This document shows, piece after piece, positions 54,691 through 63,764 of a DNA stretch of 64,000 nucleotides (positions are counted from its first letter, which is position 1; each line of letters starts with the position of its first letter). Made by a program: the position numbers and the translations under genes. Origin of the DNA: Cohnella sp. GbtcB17 (lineage in GTDB: Bacteria > Bacillota > Bacilli > Paenibacillales > Paenibacillaceae); assembly GCF_019091135.1 (NCBI RefSeq), contig NZ_JAGXJW010000003.1:1-64000 (forward strand), in the 5' to 3' direction. A model generated the notes under the pieces. It was given only the letters and a program-made list of their open reading frames with translations, had not been told where the DNA came from and ran no database searches.

Positions 54691-56240
54691 TTCGACCCCT
54701 CCCGATCCGCGCGGGAGGTCTGCGACGCTCTAAATTCCGCGTACTGGCGCTTGAATTCCGCCCATACTTTGTCGTAGCCGGCCTTCTTGAGCGCCTCCAT
54801 CGCGCTCGGAAAGGCCTGGTCATAACCGACAATACCCAGATTGATCGGCAGGAACTTCTCGTTGTACACCGCGAGCACTTTGGCATACTCTTTTTTGACC
54901 GGCTCCTGGTTAAAATGAAAACCAAAAATCTTCGAGATCCGCGCATTGTCGTCGTTATGCAGCATATCCTCCACGACGGAGTCGTCCACGTTGGTCGTCG
55001 GCATGAAGTAATTTTTGTTGCGCCACATCCACTCGTACATGAACTGGTCGTTCGTGAGCAGCTTGATCTTGTCGTTTTCGATGCGATAATCCTTGCCTTC
55101 CACGCCATAGATGATGAAGTTGTAGTGCTCCTTGCTCTGCAAAATCCAGTTCATAAACTGCATGGCGCGCTCCGGGTGAAGGGACTTGGTCGGAATCATA
55201 TACGCCTCGTTGGACGGCGCCACGATGTACTTCGGTTTGTCCGGGGCCAGGTAATATTCCCTAAGCTTGGCATCGGGATCCGCGTTCTGCACCGTCTGCA
55301 GGTTCTCCATCGCTCGGGAGACGGCGCCCACCCGGAACAGCAGCTTGCCCGCGTCCTCCTGGTCGATGTTGGCCGCCTTATTGCCGGCGAGACGCTTGTC
55401 GATGACCCCGATGTCCACCCAACGTTTGCGTACGTCCGCGACCTTCTTGTACAGCTCGGATTCCAGATAATCGACCAGCTCGCCGGTATTTTCGTTGACG
55501 GCGAACATTTGGTTCTCGTCAAGGAAGGTCAGCGGCTGATCCGACAGCTCCCGCCACAGGACGTCCTGGCCGCGATCGTTTTCCAGGTACCCGTAGTAGC
55601 TCGGATCGCGCGCATGCATTTTCGTATAAAAAGCCTCCAGATCGGCGATCGTGCGAATCTCCTTCATGCCGACCGACTCCAGCAAATCCTGACGCACCAT
55701 CACCGACGTGAATTTGCCCGCGGAAGTAAACGCCTGCGAAGGAATCGCCCACAGGCTGCCGTCCATCTCGTACTGCTTGAAGTTGTCCGACGGGATATTC
55801 GCTGTCAGATCCTGTCCGTACGTCTGAAGCAGCGTATCCAGCGGCCGGATATACCCCTTCGTCCTGTAATCCGATACGAACGACGTGCCGTACCAGAACA
55901 AGTCGTAGTTCTCCCCGGTGGACAGCGCAAGCTCGACCTTGGACTGATAGTCCGCCCAGGGAATGTACGTCAGCTCCAGCTTGAGGTTGAGCTCCTGCTT
56001 CAGGCGCGCGTTCAGCTCGTTGTCGACGAACTCCCGCATGCGCGCCGATTCGTCCCCGGGCATAATCATGCTTAGCGTGACATAGGGCTGCGGGATGTCG
56101 GGATTGCTGTCGTCGGTAGCGTCGCCAAGTCCCGGTATGCCTTTGCAGGACGAAGTAAGCGCAACCATAACAAGGAACGACCCGAACGCCAAACGACGGG
56201 CAGCGGCTCCAAGCCCGGCCTTCCATGGGGACAACCTCAT
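54687..56240 (-). CDS. Extracellular solute-binding lipoprotein paired with a sensor kinase
   Basis: A 517-residue binding protein of the CUT1/DUF3502-like type. The signal peptide ends in the lipobox LTSSC, followed by an Asp-rich linker and the two-lobe fold (LTYIPWADYQSKVELALSTGENYDLFW, WAIPSQAFTSAGKFTSVMVRQDLLESVG, NEAYMIPTKSLHPERAMQFMNW). No permease gene accompanies it; the next gene, overlapping by 4 bases, is a YesM-type kinase. This arrangement suggests the protein delivers a ligand signal to the kinase rather than feeding a transporter. A TTTGCGCAAA palindrome upstream matches one at the neighbouring LacI gene. Confidence 0.87.
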   Translation of the reverse strand: MRLSPWKAGLGAAARRLAFGSFLVMVALTSSCKGIPGLGDATDDSNPDIPQPYVTLSMIMPGDESARMREFVDNELNARLKQELNLKLELTYIPWADYQSKVELALSTGENYDLFWYGTSFVSDYRTKGYIRPLDTLLQTYGQDLTANIPSDNFKQYEMDGSLWAIPSQAFTSAGKFTSVMVRQDLLESVGMKEIRTIADLEAFYTKMHARDPSYYGYLENDRGQDVLWRELSDQPLTFLDENQMFAVNENTGELVDYLESELYKKVADVRKRWVDIGVIDKRLAGNKAANIDQEDAGKLLFRVGAVSRAMENLQTVQNADPDAKLREYYLAPDKPKYIVAPSNEAYMIPTKSLHPERAMQFMNWILQSKEHYNFIIYGVEGKDYRIENDKIKLLTNDQFMYEWMWRNKNYFMPTTNVDDSVVEDMLHNDDNARISKIFGFHFNQEPVKKEYAKVLAVYNEKFLPINLGIVGYDQAFPSAMEALKKAGYDKVWAEFKRQYAEFRASQTSRADREGSK

Positions 56241-56289
56241 TCGCCTTGACCACCTTTATCGTCTTTCGTTCAAAAAAGAAAGGAAACTT

Positions 56290-56299
56290 TTTGCGCAAA
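56290..56299 (-). promoter_or_regulatory. LacI-type box TTTGCGCAAA upstream of the binding-protein gene
   Basis: A 10-bp palindrome with central GC lies about 50 bp before the binding-protein ATG and downstream of a weak promoter (TTCAAA, 17 bp, TATGCT on the minus strand). The identical palindrome lies inside the promoter of the adjacent LacI-2 gene. Confidence 0.5.
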
Positions 56300-56362
56300 T
56301 AAAATCAAATTTAGCATAACACAGGGGCTTGAACTTTTGAACGACGATTCAATCATGCCGTT

Positions 56363-56410
56363 AAAAAAAGAAGCTCCCCTCCCGGCCTCTGCCGGAATGG
56401 GAGCTTCTTC
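56363..56410 (-). terminator. Intrinsic terminator of the LacI-2 gene
   Basis: Minus strand: GAAGCTCCC pairs with GGGAGCTTC, with an inner CCGGC/GCCGG pairing, followed by seven T. It starts a few bases after the LacI stop. Confidence 0.88.
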
Positions 56411-56415
56411 ATGCA

Positions 56416-57420
56416 TTACCGTTTTCTGCACGATTCGCGCTCGATCAGCTCCGTCTTCAGGCTGATGTTGACCTCCGATATCGTCTTGTTCGCGATGAGC
56501 TCGGTCAGCATCTTGACGATCAGGCCGCTAATATCGTAGCGGAAGCGCCTTACCGTCGTAAGCGGCGGGATCGTATACTCGGACAGCTTCAGATCGTCGA
56601 ACCCGATCAGCGAGATATGTTCGGGAATGTTCAGCTTCAATTCGGAGAGCGCCTTCATGGCGCCGAAGGCCATCATGTCGTTAAAGGCGAACAGCGCGGT
56701 AATCCCGCCGTCCTGTTCGATCAGCCGCTTGGCCGCCCGATAGCCGTGCGACGGATCGAACGCGCCCGCCAGGACGCGGTCCTCGCACCAGGCAAGCCCG
56801 AGGTCGCGAAAAGCGTCCTTGCAGCCGTCCAGCCGGTTTTGACTGACCAGATGGTCTTCCGGACCTGCGATCAAGCCGATCGAGCGGTGGCCCAGACGGT
56901 GCAAATATTGGATGACTTCGTATGCGCCTTTCCGGTTGTCGTAATCGACGAAGTTCTGAACGCGGTCGTATCTTCTGCCGTTCGTCACCAAATACGGAAT
57001 CCCCTGCTCGATCAGATCGTCCAGCAGCCGGTCCTCGACGAACGGATCGAATACGATCGCAGCGTCGACCTTGTTGTCCAGCAGCGTTCGGTAAGCGGAG
57101 CCGGAGGTCCGGTAGTCGCGGGAATGGGTCGCCATCAGGAACCGATGCCCGTTCGCTTCGAATTCTTCTTTTAAATGGCTTAAATCCGCCGAGGAAGCCG
57201 GGTCGTTGTCGACAAAGTCGTGGACCTCCGGCACGAATACCGCAATGGTGTACGCGAGTCCGCCAACCTTGGACAGCGTGACGCCCGGCTTCAAATATTC
57301 CTTGGCGATCTCCATCACCTTGCGCCGGGTATCGTCGCTGAAGTTGCCCTGATTGTTGATGATACGGGATACGGTGCTGATCGAGACATTCGCCCTTGCC
57401 GCGATTTCCTTTAGCTTCAA
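56416..57420 (-). CDS. LacI family transcriptional regulator 2
   Basis: A 334-residue LacI-type repressor. The TTG at 57420 is chosen because GGGAG lies 8 bases upstream and the protein then begins LKLKEIAARANVSISTVSRIINN in register with the family. The sensor domain shows TIAVFVPEVHDFVDNDPASS, AAIVFDPFVEDRL, HRLGHRSIGLIAGPE, ALFAFNDMMAFGAMKAL and LIGFDDLKLSEYTIPPLTTV. It sits between the fructan genes and the orphan binding-protein/kinase pair. Operator-like TTTGCGCAAA boxes occur in its own promoter and before the binding-protein gene. Confidence 0.9.
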   Translation of the reverse strand: MKLKEIAARANVSISTVSRIINNQGNFSDDTRRKVMEIAKEYLKPGVTLSKVGGLAYTIAVFVPEVHDFVDNDPASSADLSHLKEEFEANGHRFLMATHSRDYRTSGSAYRTLLDNKVDAAIVFDPFVEDRLLDDLIEQGIPYLVTNGRRYDRVQNFVDYDNRKGAYEVIQYLHRLGHRSIGLIAGPEDHLVSQNRLDGCKDAFRDLGLAWCEDRVLAGAFDPSHGYRAAKRLIEQDGGITALFAFNDMMAFGAMKALSELKLNIPEHISLIGFDDLKLSEYTIPPLTTVRRFRYDISGLIVKMLTELIANKTISEVNISLKTELIERESCRKR

Positions 57421-57434
57421 GCTCGTGACTCCCT

Positions 57435-57487
57435 TTCTGCGCAAACCGCCTCGCCCTCATTCTAAAATTTGCGCAAAAAAGAGTCAA
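57435..57487 (-). promoter_or_regulatory. LacI-2 promoter with operator in the spacer
   Basis: Minus strand: -35 TTGACT (57487-57482), 17-bp spacer, -10 TAGAAT (57464-57459). The palindrome TTTGCGCAAA (57468-57477) fills the spacer, and a related TTTGCGCAGAAA lies downstream near 57435-57446. This fits autorepression. Confidence 0.7.
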
Positions 57488-57488
57488 A

Positions 57489-60400
57489 TCAATGTTGCAT
57501 GGTCCATCTTTGTTTGTCGTTCGTCCTGTCAAAGTCGGTTAAGACCAAGCCGGTCCCGGACTCCGACTCGGACACCGCGAGCGCCTTGCCGTTATGCGCA
57601 GACAAAATGCCGACACTGCCGTCCTCCAGCTTTTGCAGCAGCCACCGCTGATTGTCGAATCCCAGGTAGCTGTACAGCTGGACGCGATTCATCCCCGTGT
57701 CCAGGTCAAGCGCTTTGCCTTCCTGCGTACGGATGGAATAGGAGCCCCGCTCGTCGCCTGTCGGCACGAGTGTCCATACCTGCGCGGCCTGCCCGGGCAT
57801 GCCGTCCGTCACGGTTACCGGCTCGCCGTTCTGAGACTTGGCGGCGTACAGATAACCGCCGGCCCCCATATTCGTGAAGCTTGCCCGCTGCAGCCGGGCC
57901 GGCTGCAGCCCGCTTGCCTTCACGTTCTGGAAATACGCCTGGCCCCCGAACACGTTTACGCCGAAGCGACCTTCTGCGAACGTACCGTCGGACACGTCGA
58001 CGATCGGCTTCCCGTCAACGGCGATGCGGATATGCGGACCGCTTGCTTCGATTCGGACATGGTACGTTCTCTCCGGCTCGACGAACGCCGGCACCTTGGC
58101 GAGCACCTGACGGTCCGCAAACCCGCCGTCCACCTTATAGAACAGGCGGAACGCCTTCATGCTGCGGTCCAGGTTAAAATAGTAGCCGCTTCGGCCGTCC
58201 TCGCTGGCGCGGAACAGCAGCGACCCGGCGCCGCCGGATTCGGCCAGCCGCATATCCGCTTCATAGACGAAGTCGCCCGCCGTCTCCTGCGCTACGTAGT
58301 TGGCGTCGCCGTCCGCATAGCTGCCGCGCACCCCTTGTTCCGTCGCCACCCAAGCTGCAGCGGACAGATCGGCCTTCCAGCCGGTCAGGTTCGTTTCGAA
58401 TACGCCTCCGAAAACCTGTACGGGCACGCTTTTTTTCACTTTGCCGTTTTTCGACGATACAGTGATGACCGCGGTCCCTTTGCCGGCGGCCCGAATGACG
58501 GCCTTTGCGTTGTCCGCGTACTCGACGCTTGCGACAGCCGGATCGCTCGTGGTCCACTTGATCGGCTCCACGCCTTTTCCTTCGCTCTTTTCCACGGCGG
58601 CGTACAAAGTTTTGGCATCGCCGAGATGGATCTCGCGCGGACGCGTATCCATCATGATCCTGACCGAGTCCTGCTTGGCCCAAAGACTCTTCATCGCATA
58701 GACTTTGAGAGACACCACCTTGACGCTGCCGCCTTCGGTGTAGAAGGCCATGCCCCGACTCGCCGGATCCGGGAAAATCGCGTCGGTAATCGTCGCCTGA
58801 CCGCCGCCCCCGAACAGTTCGACCGAAGATTCGTCGACTAATGTTCTCAGCGTCACCCGATTTCCTTCTATAGAAAGGGGCGCCGTATGCAGCGTCGAGA
58901 ACTGCGGAGAGAAGTCGGTCACGCCCGATGCAGAACGGTCGACGAACATGGCCTTGTCCGCCGGCCGATAACCGACTTTTGTCATCTCGTCCGCCCCTTT
59001 CCGAAGCTGAAAGCCGAATTCACGTACGCCGCTCCCTTTCGGAATTTCAATGACCGCCTCGATTTCGTAGGCGCCGGCAGTCAGACCCTTCAGCAGGTTG
59101 TTCCGGTTCGGCTTCACGTCTTTGTTCTCCGCGGCGTAGATTTCGGTCCGCAGGGCGTTCAGCTCCGCAATCGGTGTCTGCTTCAGGCGGATTCCTTCAT
59201 TCGTACTCGTGAGGGACAGCTCCCTGGGCAGGCTCAATACGCCCTTCCAGCCCTGCGTCGGGAAGGCGAACGGATAATCCCAGTTCGTCATCCACGCCAT
59301 GACGATTCGGCGGCCGTCCGGTGTGTCCGCGAAGGACGACGACGCGTAGAACTCTTTGCCGTAATCGGTTCTCAGCACGGTACCGACAGGATTGTCGTTG
59401 ACAAATTTGCCTTCCGGAGTCAATTGGCCGACGAAGTACTCGGCGTCCGAGCCTTGCGTATTCGGATTCGCGCCCGTGCTGATCATCAGCACCCACTTCT
59501 TGGCGCCCGTGCCGTCCACCGGCAGCTCGAACAAATCCGGGCATTCCCAGACGCCGCCGCGAACGTAAGCGCCGTAGCCGAAGTTGTCCGTCAGCGTCCA
59601 GTCGATCAGATTGGTCGACGTGAAGAACCGGATATGATCGCCCCCGCTGACGACCATCACCCAGCGCCCGTTCGCCTCATCCCGCACCACCTTCGGATCG
59701 CGGAAGTCCCAGCCTCCCGGGTCGTCGCCTTGTTTACCCGGATTTTCGATGACGATCGGATGTTCCTGCGAATAGGTCCAGGTGCGGCCGCTATCCTTGC
59801 TGTAAGCCATCCCGATGCGCTGGTTGCCGTTCTGCCGGTCCGGATTAAACGACGTGTAGTAGGCGATCAACCCTTTGCCGCCCGAATCCGCGAACAGACC
59901 GGATGCGTTCGTCAGATCGGCGACGGCGGAGCCGGACCAGACATGCCCCAGGTCGTTCCACGGCAGGGCGATCGGAAGGCGCTTCCAATTCAGCAGATCG
60001 GTGCTGACCGCATGCGCCCACGTTCCGCCGTCCTGGTGGAACAGATGGTATTCGCCATCGAAATAGACCAGTCCGTTCGGATCGCTGGCCGAACCCCGCG
60101 CAGGCGAGTAATGATAAGCCGGCCGATACTTTTCCGTATAGTAGTCGGCGGCGGCGGTCGCGTATACGTTCTGGAAATAGGCGCTGCCCGCCGATACGGA
60201 CAATCCCGCGCAACCGCTCGTATAGCGGCTGTCGGTCACCTCGATCGCCGGCGCGGCATATCCATCGATATACACCTGAATCCGGCTGCCGACCGCACTG
60301 ATCTCGACATGATGCCTGGCAGACACCTCGGTCGAATAGACCCTGCCCGATTCCGCAAGGACCGTGCCGTCCGCTCCGCGCAGCTGCGCGCGCACTTGAT

Positions 60401-61247
60401 TGCCTTCCTTCCGCAGGGACACCGCATAGCCCGAAGCACCTGCCGCATCGGTGCGGAACCATATCGCGCCTTCCGAAGGCGCCGATCCGAGCGCGATATC
60501 GCCCTCCAATACGAGATCGTCATATCCCGTATTAAAGATTTGAACCGCGGCCCCCGTGCCCTTCAAGCCCCTGAGATCGGGCTGCCAGCTTCCCGTACGG
60601 TACGCCGGTTCGCCGAGATTGCCGGACAGCCCGCTCACGCGTATGTTCTGGAACACCGCGGAGCCATCCCAGACGTGCAGACCGAAGTAGCCGGACCGAT
60701 GCGCATCGTCCGACACGTCGATAAGCGGATCGTAACGGTCGTCCCAGTACACCTTGAGCCGGGTCCCGTCCGCCTTCACTTTCAGATGATAAATGCCGCC
60801 CGCCTGGACAGCGATCGGACGCTCCTCGAGCAGCGTGCCGCCAGCTCCTGCATCCTTCAGACGCAGCAGTCCCGCCTGCGGTACGATCTGCAGCATATAC
60901 GACGACCAGCCGTCCGCGCTTGACCGGAACACCAGGGAGGCGTCCGCCTTCGCATCGGCGATCATGACGTCGGCCTCGTACACAAAATCCTCCGCCTCGG
61001 TCGACGAGACGGCGATCGCATTGTCCGACGGATCGGAGGCGAGCCGCAGCCCCTGGTCCGTGTCCTCAAGCGTGCCTTTCCCGGTTACGGTCCATGCTGT
61101 GAGGTCGCTCACCGCTTGCGTCACGCGAATCGCTTGCACGGCCGCTTCCGCTTCTTGCTTGTCCGAGAACGCCGCCGTCCCGAACGGGAGCGACACGAGA
61201 AGCAGCGTAATGCCGGCGCCGAGTGGAAGCCATCGTTTCGATTTCAT
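57489..61247 (-). CDS. Secreted multi-domain GH32 fructan hydrolase
   Basis: About 1,252 residues from ATG 61247, with a signal peptide (LPLGAGITLLLVSLPFGTAAF). Order: two LamG/DUF1080-like concanavalin domains (about 35-370, each closing with an AVFQNI/AYFQNV motif), the GH32 five-blade propeller and beta-sandwich, and a Big_2 Ig-like domain (IKWTTSDPAVASVEY). A third concanavalin-like domain and a C-terminal ricin-type lectin domain with QxW motifs follow. The nucleophile Asp is in ASDPNG (the usual Asn before it is Ser); the stabiliser is in WDFRDPKVV and the acid/base in WECPDLF, so it should be active. It acts outside the cell on levan or inulin; products go to the transporter and cytoplasmic GH32. 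Confidence 0.9.
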   Translation of the reverse strand: MKSKRWLPLGAGITLLLVSLPFGTAAFSDKQEAEAAVQAIRVTQAVSDLTAWTVTGKGTLEDTDQGLRLASDPSDNAIAVSSTEAEDFVYEADVMIADAKADASLVFRSSADGWSSYMLQIVPQAGLLRLKDAGAGGTLLEERPIAVQAGGIYHLKVKADGTRLKVYWDDRYDPLIDVSDDAHRSGYFGLHVWDGSAVFQNIRVSGLSGNLGEPAYRTGSWQPDLRGLKGTGAAVQIFNTGYDDLVLEGDIALGSAPSEGAIWFRTDAAGASGYAVSLRKEGNQVRAQLRGADGTVLAESGRVYSTEVSARHHVEISAVGSRIQVYIDGYAAPAIEVTDSRYTSGCAGLSVSAGSAYFQNVYATAAADYYTEKYRPAYHYSPARGSASDPNGLVYFDGEYHLFHQDGGTWAHAVSTDLLNWKRLPIALPWNDLGHVWSGSAVADLTNASGLFADSGGKGLIAYYTSFNPDRQNGNQRIGMAYSKDSGRTWTYSQEHPIVIENPGKQGDDPGGWDFRDPKVVRDEANGRWVMVVSGGDHIRFFTSTNLIDWTLTDNFGYGAYVRGGVWECPDLFELPVDGTGAKKWVLMISTGANPNTQGSDAEYFVGQLTPEGKFVNDNPVGTVLRTDYGKEFYASSSFADTPDGRRIVMAWMTNWDYPFAFPTQGWKGVLSLPRELSLTSTNEGIRLKQTPIAELNALRTEIYAAENKDVKPNRNNLLKGLTAGAYEIEAVIEIPKGSGVREFGFQLRKGADEMTKVGYRPADKAMFVDRSASGVTDFSPQFSTLHTAPLSIEGNRVTLRTLVDESSVELFGGGGQATITDAIFPDPASRGMAFYTEGGSVKVVSLKVYAMKSLWAKQDSVRIMMDTRPREIHLGDAKTLYAAVEKSEGKGVEPIKWTTSDPAVASVEYADNAKAVIRAAGKGTAVITVSSKNGKVKKSVPVQVFGGVFETNLTGWKADLSAAAWVATEQGVRGSYADGDANYVAQETAGDFVYEADMRLAESGGAGSLLFRASEDGRSGYYFNLDRSMKAFRLFYKVDGGFADRQVLAKVPAFVEPERTYHVRIEASGPHIRIAVDGKPIVDVSDGTFAEGRFGVNVFGGQAYFQNVKASGLQPARLQRASFTNMGAGGYLYAAKSQNGEPVTVTDGMPGQAAQVWTLVPTGDERGSYSIRTQEGKALDLDTGMNRVQLYSYLGFDNQRWLLQKLEDGSVGILSAHNGKALAVSESESGTGLVLTDFDRTNDKQRWTMQH

Positions 61248-61287
61248 CGTCACATGCCCCATTTCTGATCCGAATAATAGCGGAAGT

Positions 61288-61319
61288 GCGGGCGCTCTGC
61301 CGCAGGGCAGCGCCCCCGC
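61288..61319 (-). promoter_or_regulatory. Hairpin between fructokinase and secreted GH32 genes
   Basis: GCGGG-GCGCT pairs with AGCGC-CCCGC (two-base bulge) without a following T run. Lying in the 90-bp gap inside the operon, it may stabilise or process the transcript so that the secreted enzyme is made at a different level. Confidence 0.4.
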
Positions 61320-61337
61320 TTCCCCCTTGCCGCGAGA

Positions 61338-62240
61338 TCAAGCCGGCGTTTCCGCCGCGCCGCGTGCCTGCAGCGCATCCAGTCCCAGCGCCAACGCCCC
61401 GTACAGTCCGGCTTGCGTACCCAAACCGGGCGGCACGATGTAGTCGTCGATCCGCTCCAGGAGCTCGCCCGCGCTGACGTAGCCGTTCAAATTCCGCTTG
61501 ACGGCCGCCCTCACCAGCGCGAACAGCTGGCTCTGCTGCATGACGCCCCCGCCGAGTATGACCTTCTCCGGCGAATTCAGCAGCACGGCTCCCGTAATGG
61601 ATTGCGCGATATAGAAGGCCTCGATCTCCCATGCCCGGTGATTCGCCGGAAGCTCATGTCCTTTGACTCGCCAGCGCGCTTCAAGTGCCGGACCGGCCGC
61701 CATGCCTTCAAGGCAATCGCCGTGAAAAGGGCACAGACCTGCGAACGCGTCGTCCGGATGCCGCCTGACCGGCGTATGGCCCCCTTCCGGATGGACCAGT
61801 CCGTGCACGAGTCTGCCCTCGGTGTAGACGCCGATGCCGACGCCTGTTCCGATCGTATAATAGAGGCAGCTGTCAAGACCGCGCGCCGCCCCCCAGCGGA
61901 CCTCGCCGAGCGCAGCCGCGTTCACGTCCGTGTCCCATCCGTACGGCACGTCAAAGAGCTCCCGCAGCGTCCCGAGAAAATCACAGTTGGCCCAGCCGGG
62001 CTTCGGCGTCGTCGTCACATGGCCATACGCCGGACTGCCGGGTCGAAGATCGATCGGACCGAAGGACCCGATGCCGATCGCTTCCACTTCTTTACCGCGA
62101 AAAAAAGCGATCGCCTTGCCGAGCGTCTCGTCGGGAGACGTCGTGGGAAAGCTGACGCTTTCCCGGATCTCCCCTTTCTCATCGCCGATGCCGCAGACGA
62201 ACTTCGTCCCTCCTGCCTCGATCGCGCCGATGCACGTCAT
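61338..62240 (-). CDS. ROK family fructokinase (ScrK/GmuE-like)
   Basis: A 300-residue sugar kinase with an N-terminal ATP loop EAGGTKFVCGIG, the sugar-binding GIGSFGPIDL, the catalytic-region DTDVNAAALGE, and the zinc cluster HPEGGHTPVRRHPDDAFAGLCPFHGDCLEG typical of ROK fructokinases. It phosphorylates the fructose released by the cytoplasmic GH32 enzyme. Its ATG lies 6 bases after the GH32 stop, and AAGGAGG is within the end of the GH32 gene. Confidence 0.9.
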   Translation of the reverse strand: MTCIGAIEAGGTKFVCGIGDEKGEIRESVSFPTTSPDETLGKAIAFFRGKEVEAIGIGSFGPIDLRPGSPAYGHVTTTPKPGWANCDFLGTLRELFDVPYGWDTDVNAAALGEVRWGAARGLDSCLYYTIGTGVGIGVYTEGRLVHGLVHPEGGHTPVRRHPDDAFAGLCPFHGDCLEGMAAGPALEARWRVKGHELPANHRAWEIEAFYIAQSITGAVLLNSPEKVILGGGVMQQSQLFALVRAAVKRNLNGYVSAGELLERIDDYIVPPGLGTQAGLYGALALGLDALQARGAAETPA

Positions 62241-62246
62241 GCCGGT

Positions 62247-63743
62247 TCAGTCCTCCTTCGCCTCGGGCGTCAACGCGTAAATCGTGAGCGACCGCACAAC
62301 GGCATTCGCATCGTCCGGCCCCGCCAATAGCTCCAATCCCTTCGCCTCCGGATCCGGGAAGATTAGCTCCGTCATGACGGTCTCCCCATCCGCAGCGAAC
62401 ACCTCGACGGAGCAGCGATCCACGAGGAGACGAAGCTCCATCGCCTTTCCTTCCGCCCTCGCCAGCCCGGCCGTATGCCGGCCCGCAAAATCGGCATGGA
62501 AATCGGTTCGGCCCGATCGGGTACGGTCTACGTAGAGCGCCTCTGCGACCGGGTCGTAACCGACCTCCGTTGCCTGCCGCCCATCCGCCGACGCGCGCAC
62601 CTTAAAGCCGAACGGCTGCACGAAGCCCGGTTCGAACTCGGCAACCAGCTCATACGCGTCAAGCTGAATGCCCGACAGGAGCTGCGGCACGTCCGCCGCG
62701 CGGATATCCTTCGCCGACAGCACGCACGCTCCCGTTCGCTCGGCCTCGATCGCCGGCCGCTGGATGAGCGCAAGCTCGCCGCCCCGCGTCTCCAAGGTCA
62801 GCTCGCGCGGAATCGTCATCGCGCTTCGCCAGCCTTCCGTCGGCGTCTGGTTCGCATACCGCCAGTTGCTCATCCATCCGATATAGATGCGCCTGCCGTC
62901 GTCCGCCGGAATGTCCGACCAGCTGACGCCCGCATAGTTGTCCCGGCCGCGATCCAGCCAGCGGACCGTGCGCGACGCTTCGTCGGCCGTGAACGTCCGT
63001 CCGTCGAACGAGCCGGTGAAGTATTGCGTCCGGGAGCCTTCGGCCGAGCCCGGCGCATCGCCGATGCTGACCAGCATGACCCATAGCTGCCGCGCCGGAT
63101 CGCCCTCGACCGCCAGCGGGAACAGGCCCGGGCATTCCCAGACGCCGTCGTGGCTGCCGATCCCGTCGCCGAACTCGCTCGCGAACGTCCAAGTCAACAG
63201 ATCCGGAGACGTATACAGGTGAACCGTCTGACCGCATGCCAGAATCATCACCCAAAGTCCCGTCTCCGCATGGCGGAACACCTTCGGATCGCGGAAGTCG
63301 ACGCAGGTCTCATGCGTCAGCACAGGATTGCCGGCGTACTTGGTCCACGTCTGTCCTGCATCCTTGCTGTAGGCCAGACTCTGACTCTGCCGCGTCAAGC
63401 CGGACGCCGGGTCTTCCTGATGGTGGGTGAAGATCGCGACGAGTCCCGGCTTGCCGCCGAAGAAGCCGGACGTATCCTCCCGGTCCACCACCGCGCTCCC
63501 GGAGAAAATGGTGCCGAGCTCGTCCGGAAACAACGCGATGGGCCGATGCGTCCAGGCGATCAAATCCGTGCTGACGGCATGCCCCCAGTGCATGGGCCCC
63601 CATGTCGTGCCGTGCGGGTTGTGCTGATAAAACAGGTGATATTCTCCGTCCCAGTACACCATCCCGTTCGGATCGTTCATCCAGTGCGACGGCGGAGAGA
63701 AGTGATAGACCGGTCGGTGCGGCTGAGAAATGGCAATCGTCAT
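62247..63743 (-). CDS. Cytoplasmic GH32 fructosidase (sucrose/fructo-oligosaccharide hydrolase)
   Basis: A 498-residue GH32 enzyme without signal peptide. The nucleophile is in WMNDPNG, the stabiliser in VDFRDPKVF and the acid/base in WECPGLF, with FYQHNP and FSGSAVVD between. The C-terminal beta-sandwich includes RLLVDRCSVEVFAADGE. It should hydrolyse imported sucrose or fructo-oligosaccharides. AAGGAG precedes the ATG. It may accept phosphorylated or free sugars; the ABC-type binding protein gene upstream argues for unphosphorylated substrates. Confidence 0.92.
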   Translation of the reverse strand: MTIAISQPHRPVYHFSPPSHWMNDPNGMVYWDGEYHLFYQHNPHGTTWGPMHWGHAVSTDLIAWTHRPIALFPDELGTIFSGSAVVDREDTSGFFGGKPGLVAIFTHHQEDPASGLTRQSQSLAYSKDAGQTWTKYAGNPVLTHETCVDFRDPKVFRHAETGLWVMILACGQTVHLYTSPDLLTWTFASEFGDGIGSHDGVWECPGLFPLAVEGDPARQLWVMLVSIGDAPGSAEGSRTQYFTGSFDGRTFTADEASRTVRWLDRGRDNYAGVSWSDIPADDGRRIYIGWMSNWRYANQTPTEGWRSAMTIPRELTLETRGGELALIQRPAIEAERTGACVLSAKDIRAADVPQLLSGIQLDAYELVAEFEPGFVQPFGFKVRASADGRQATEVGYDPVAEALYVDRTRSGRTDFHADFAGRHTAGLARAEGKAMELRLLVDRCSVEVFAADGETVMTELIFPDPEAKGLELLAGPDDANAVVRSLTIYALTPEAKED

Positions 63744-63764
63744 GTCGAAAAGCTCCTTCGTTTC

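Noticed and set aside
58887..60923. A 678-codon plus-strand frame opposite the secreted GH32 gene.
   Set aside because: Arg-rich antisense shadow without domain features; the minus frame contains all GH32 catalytic motifs.
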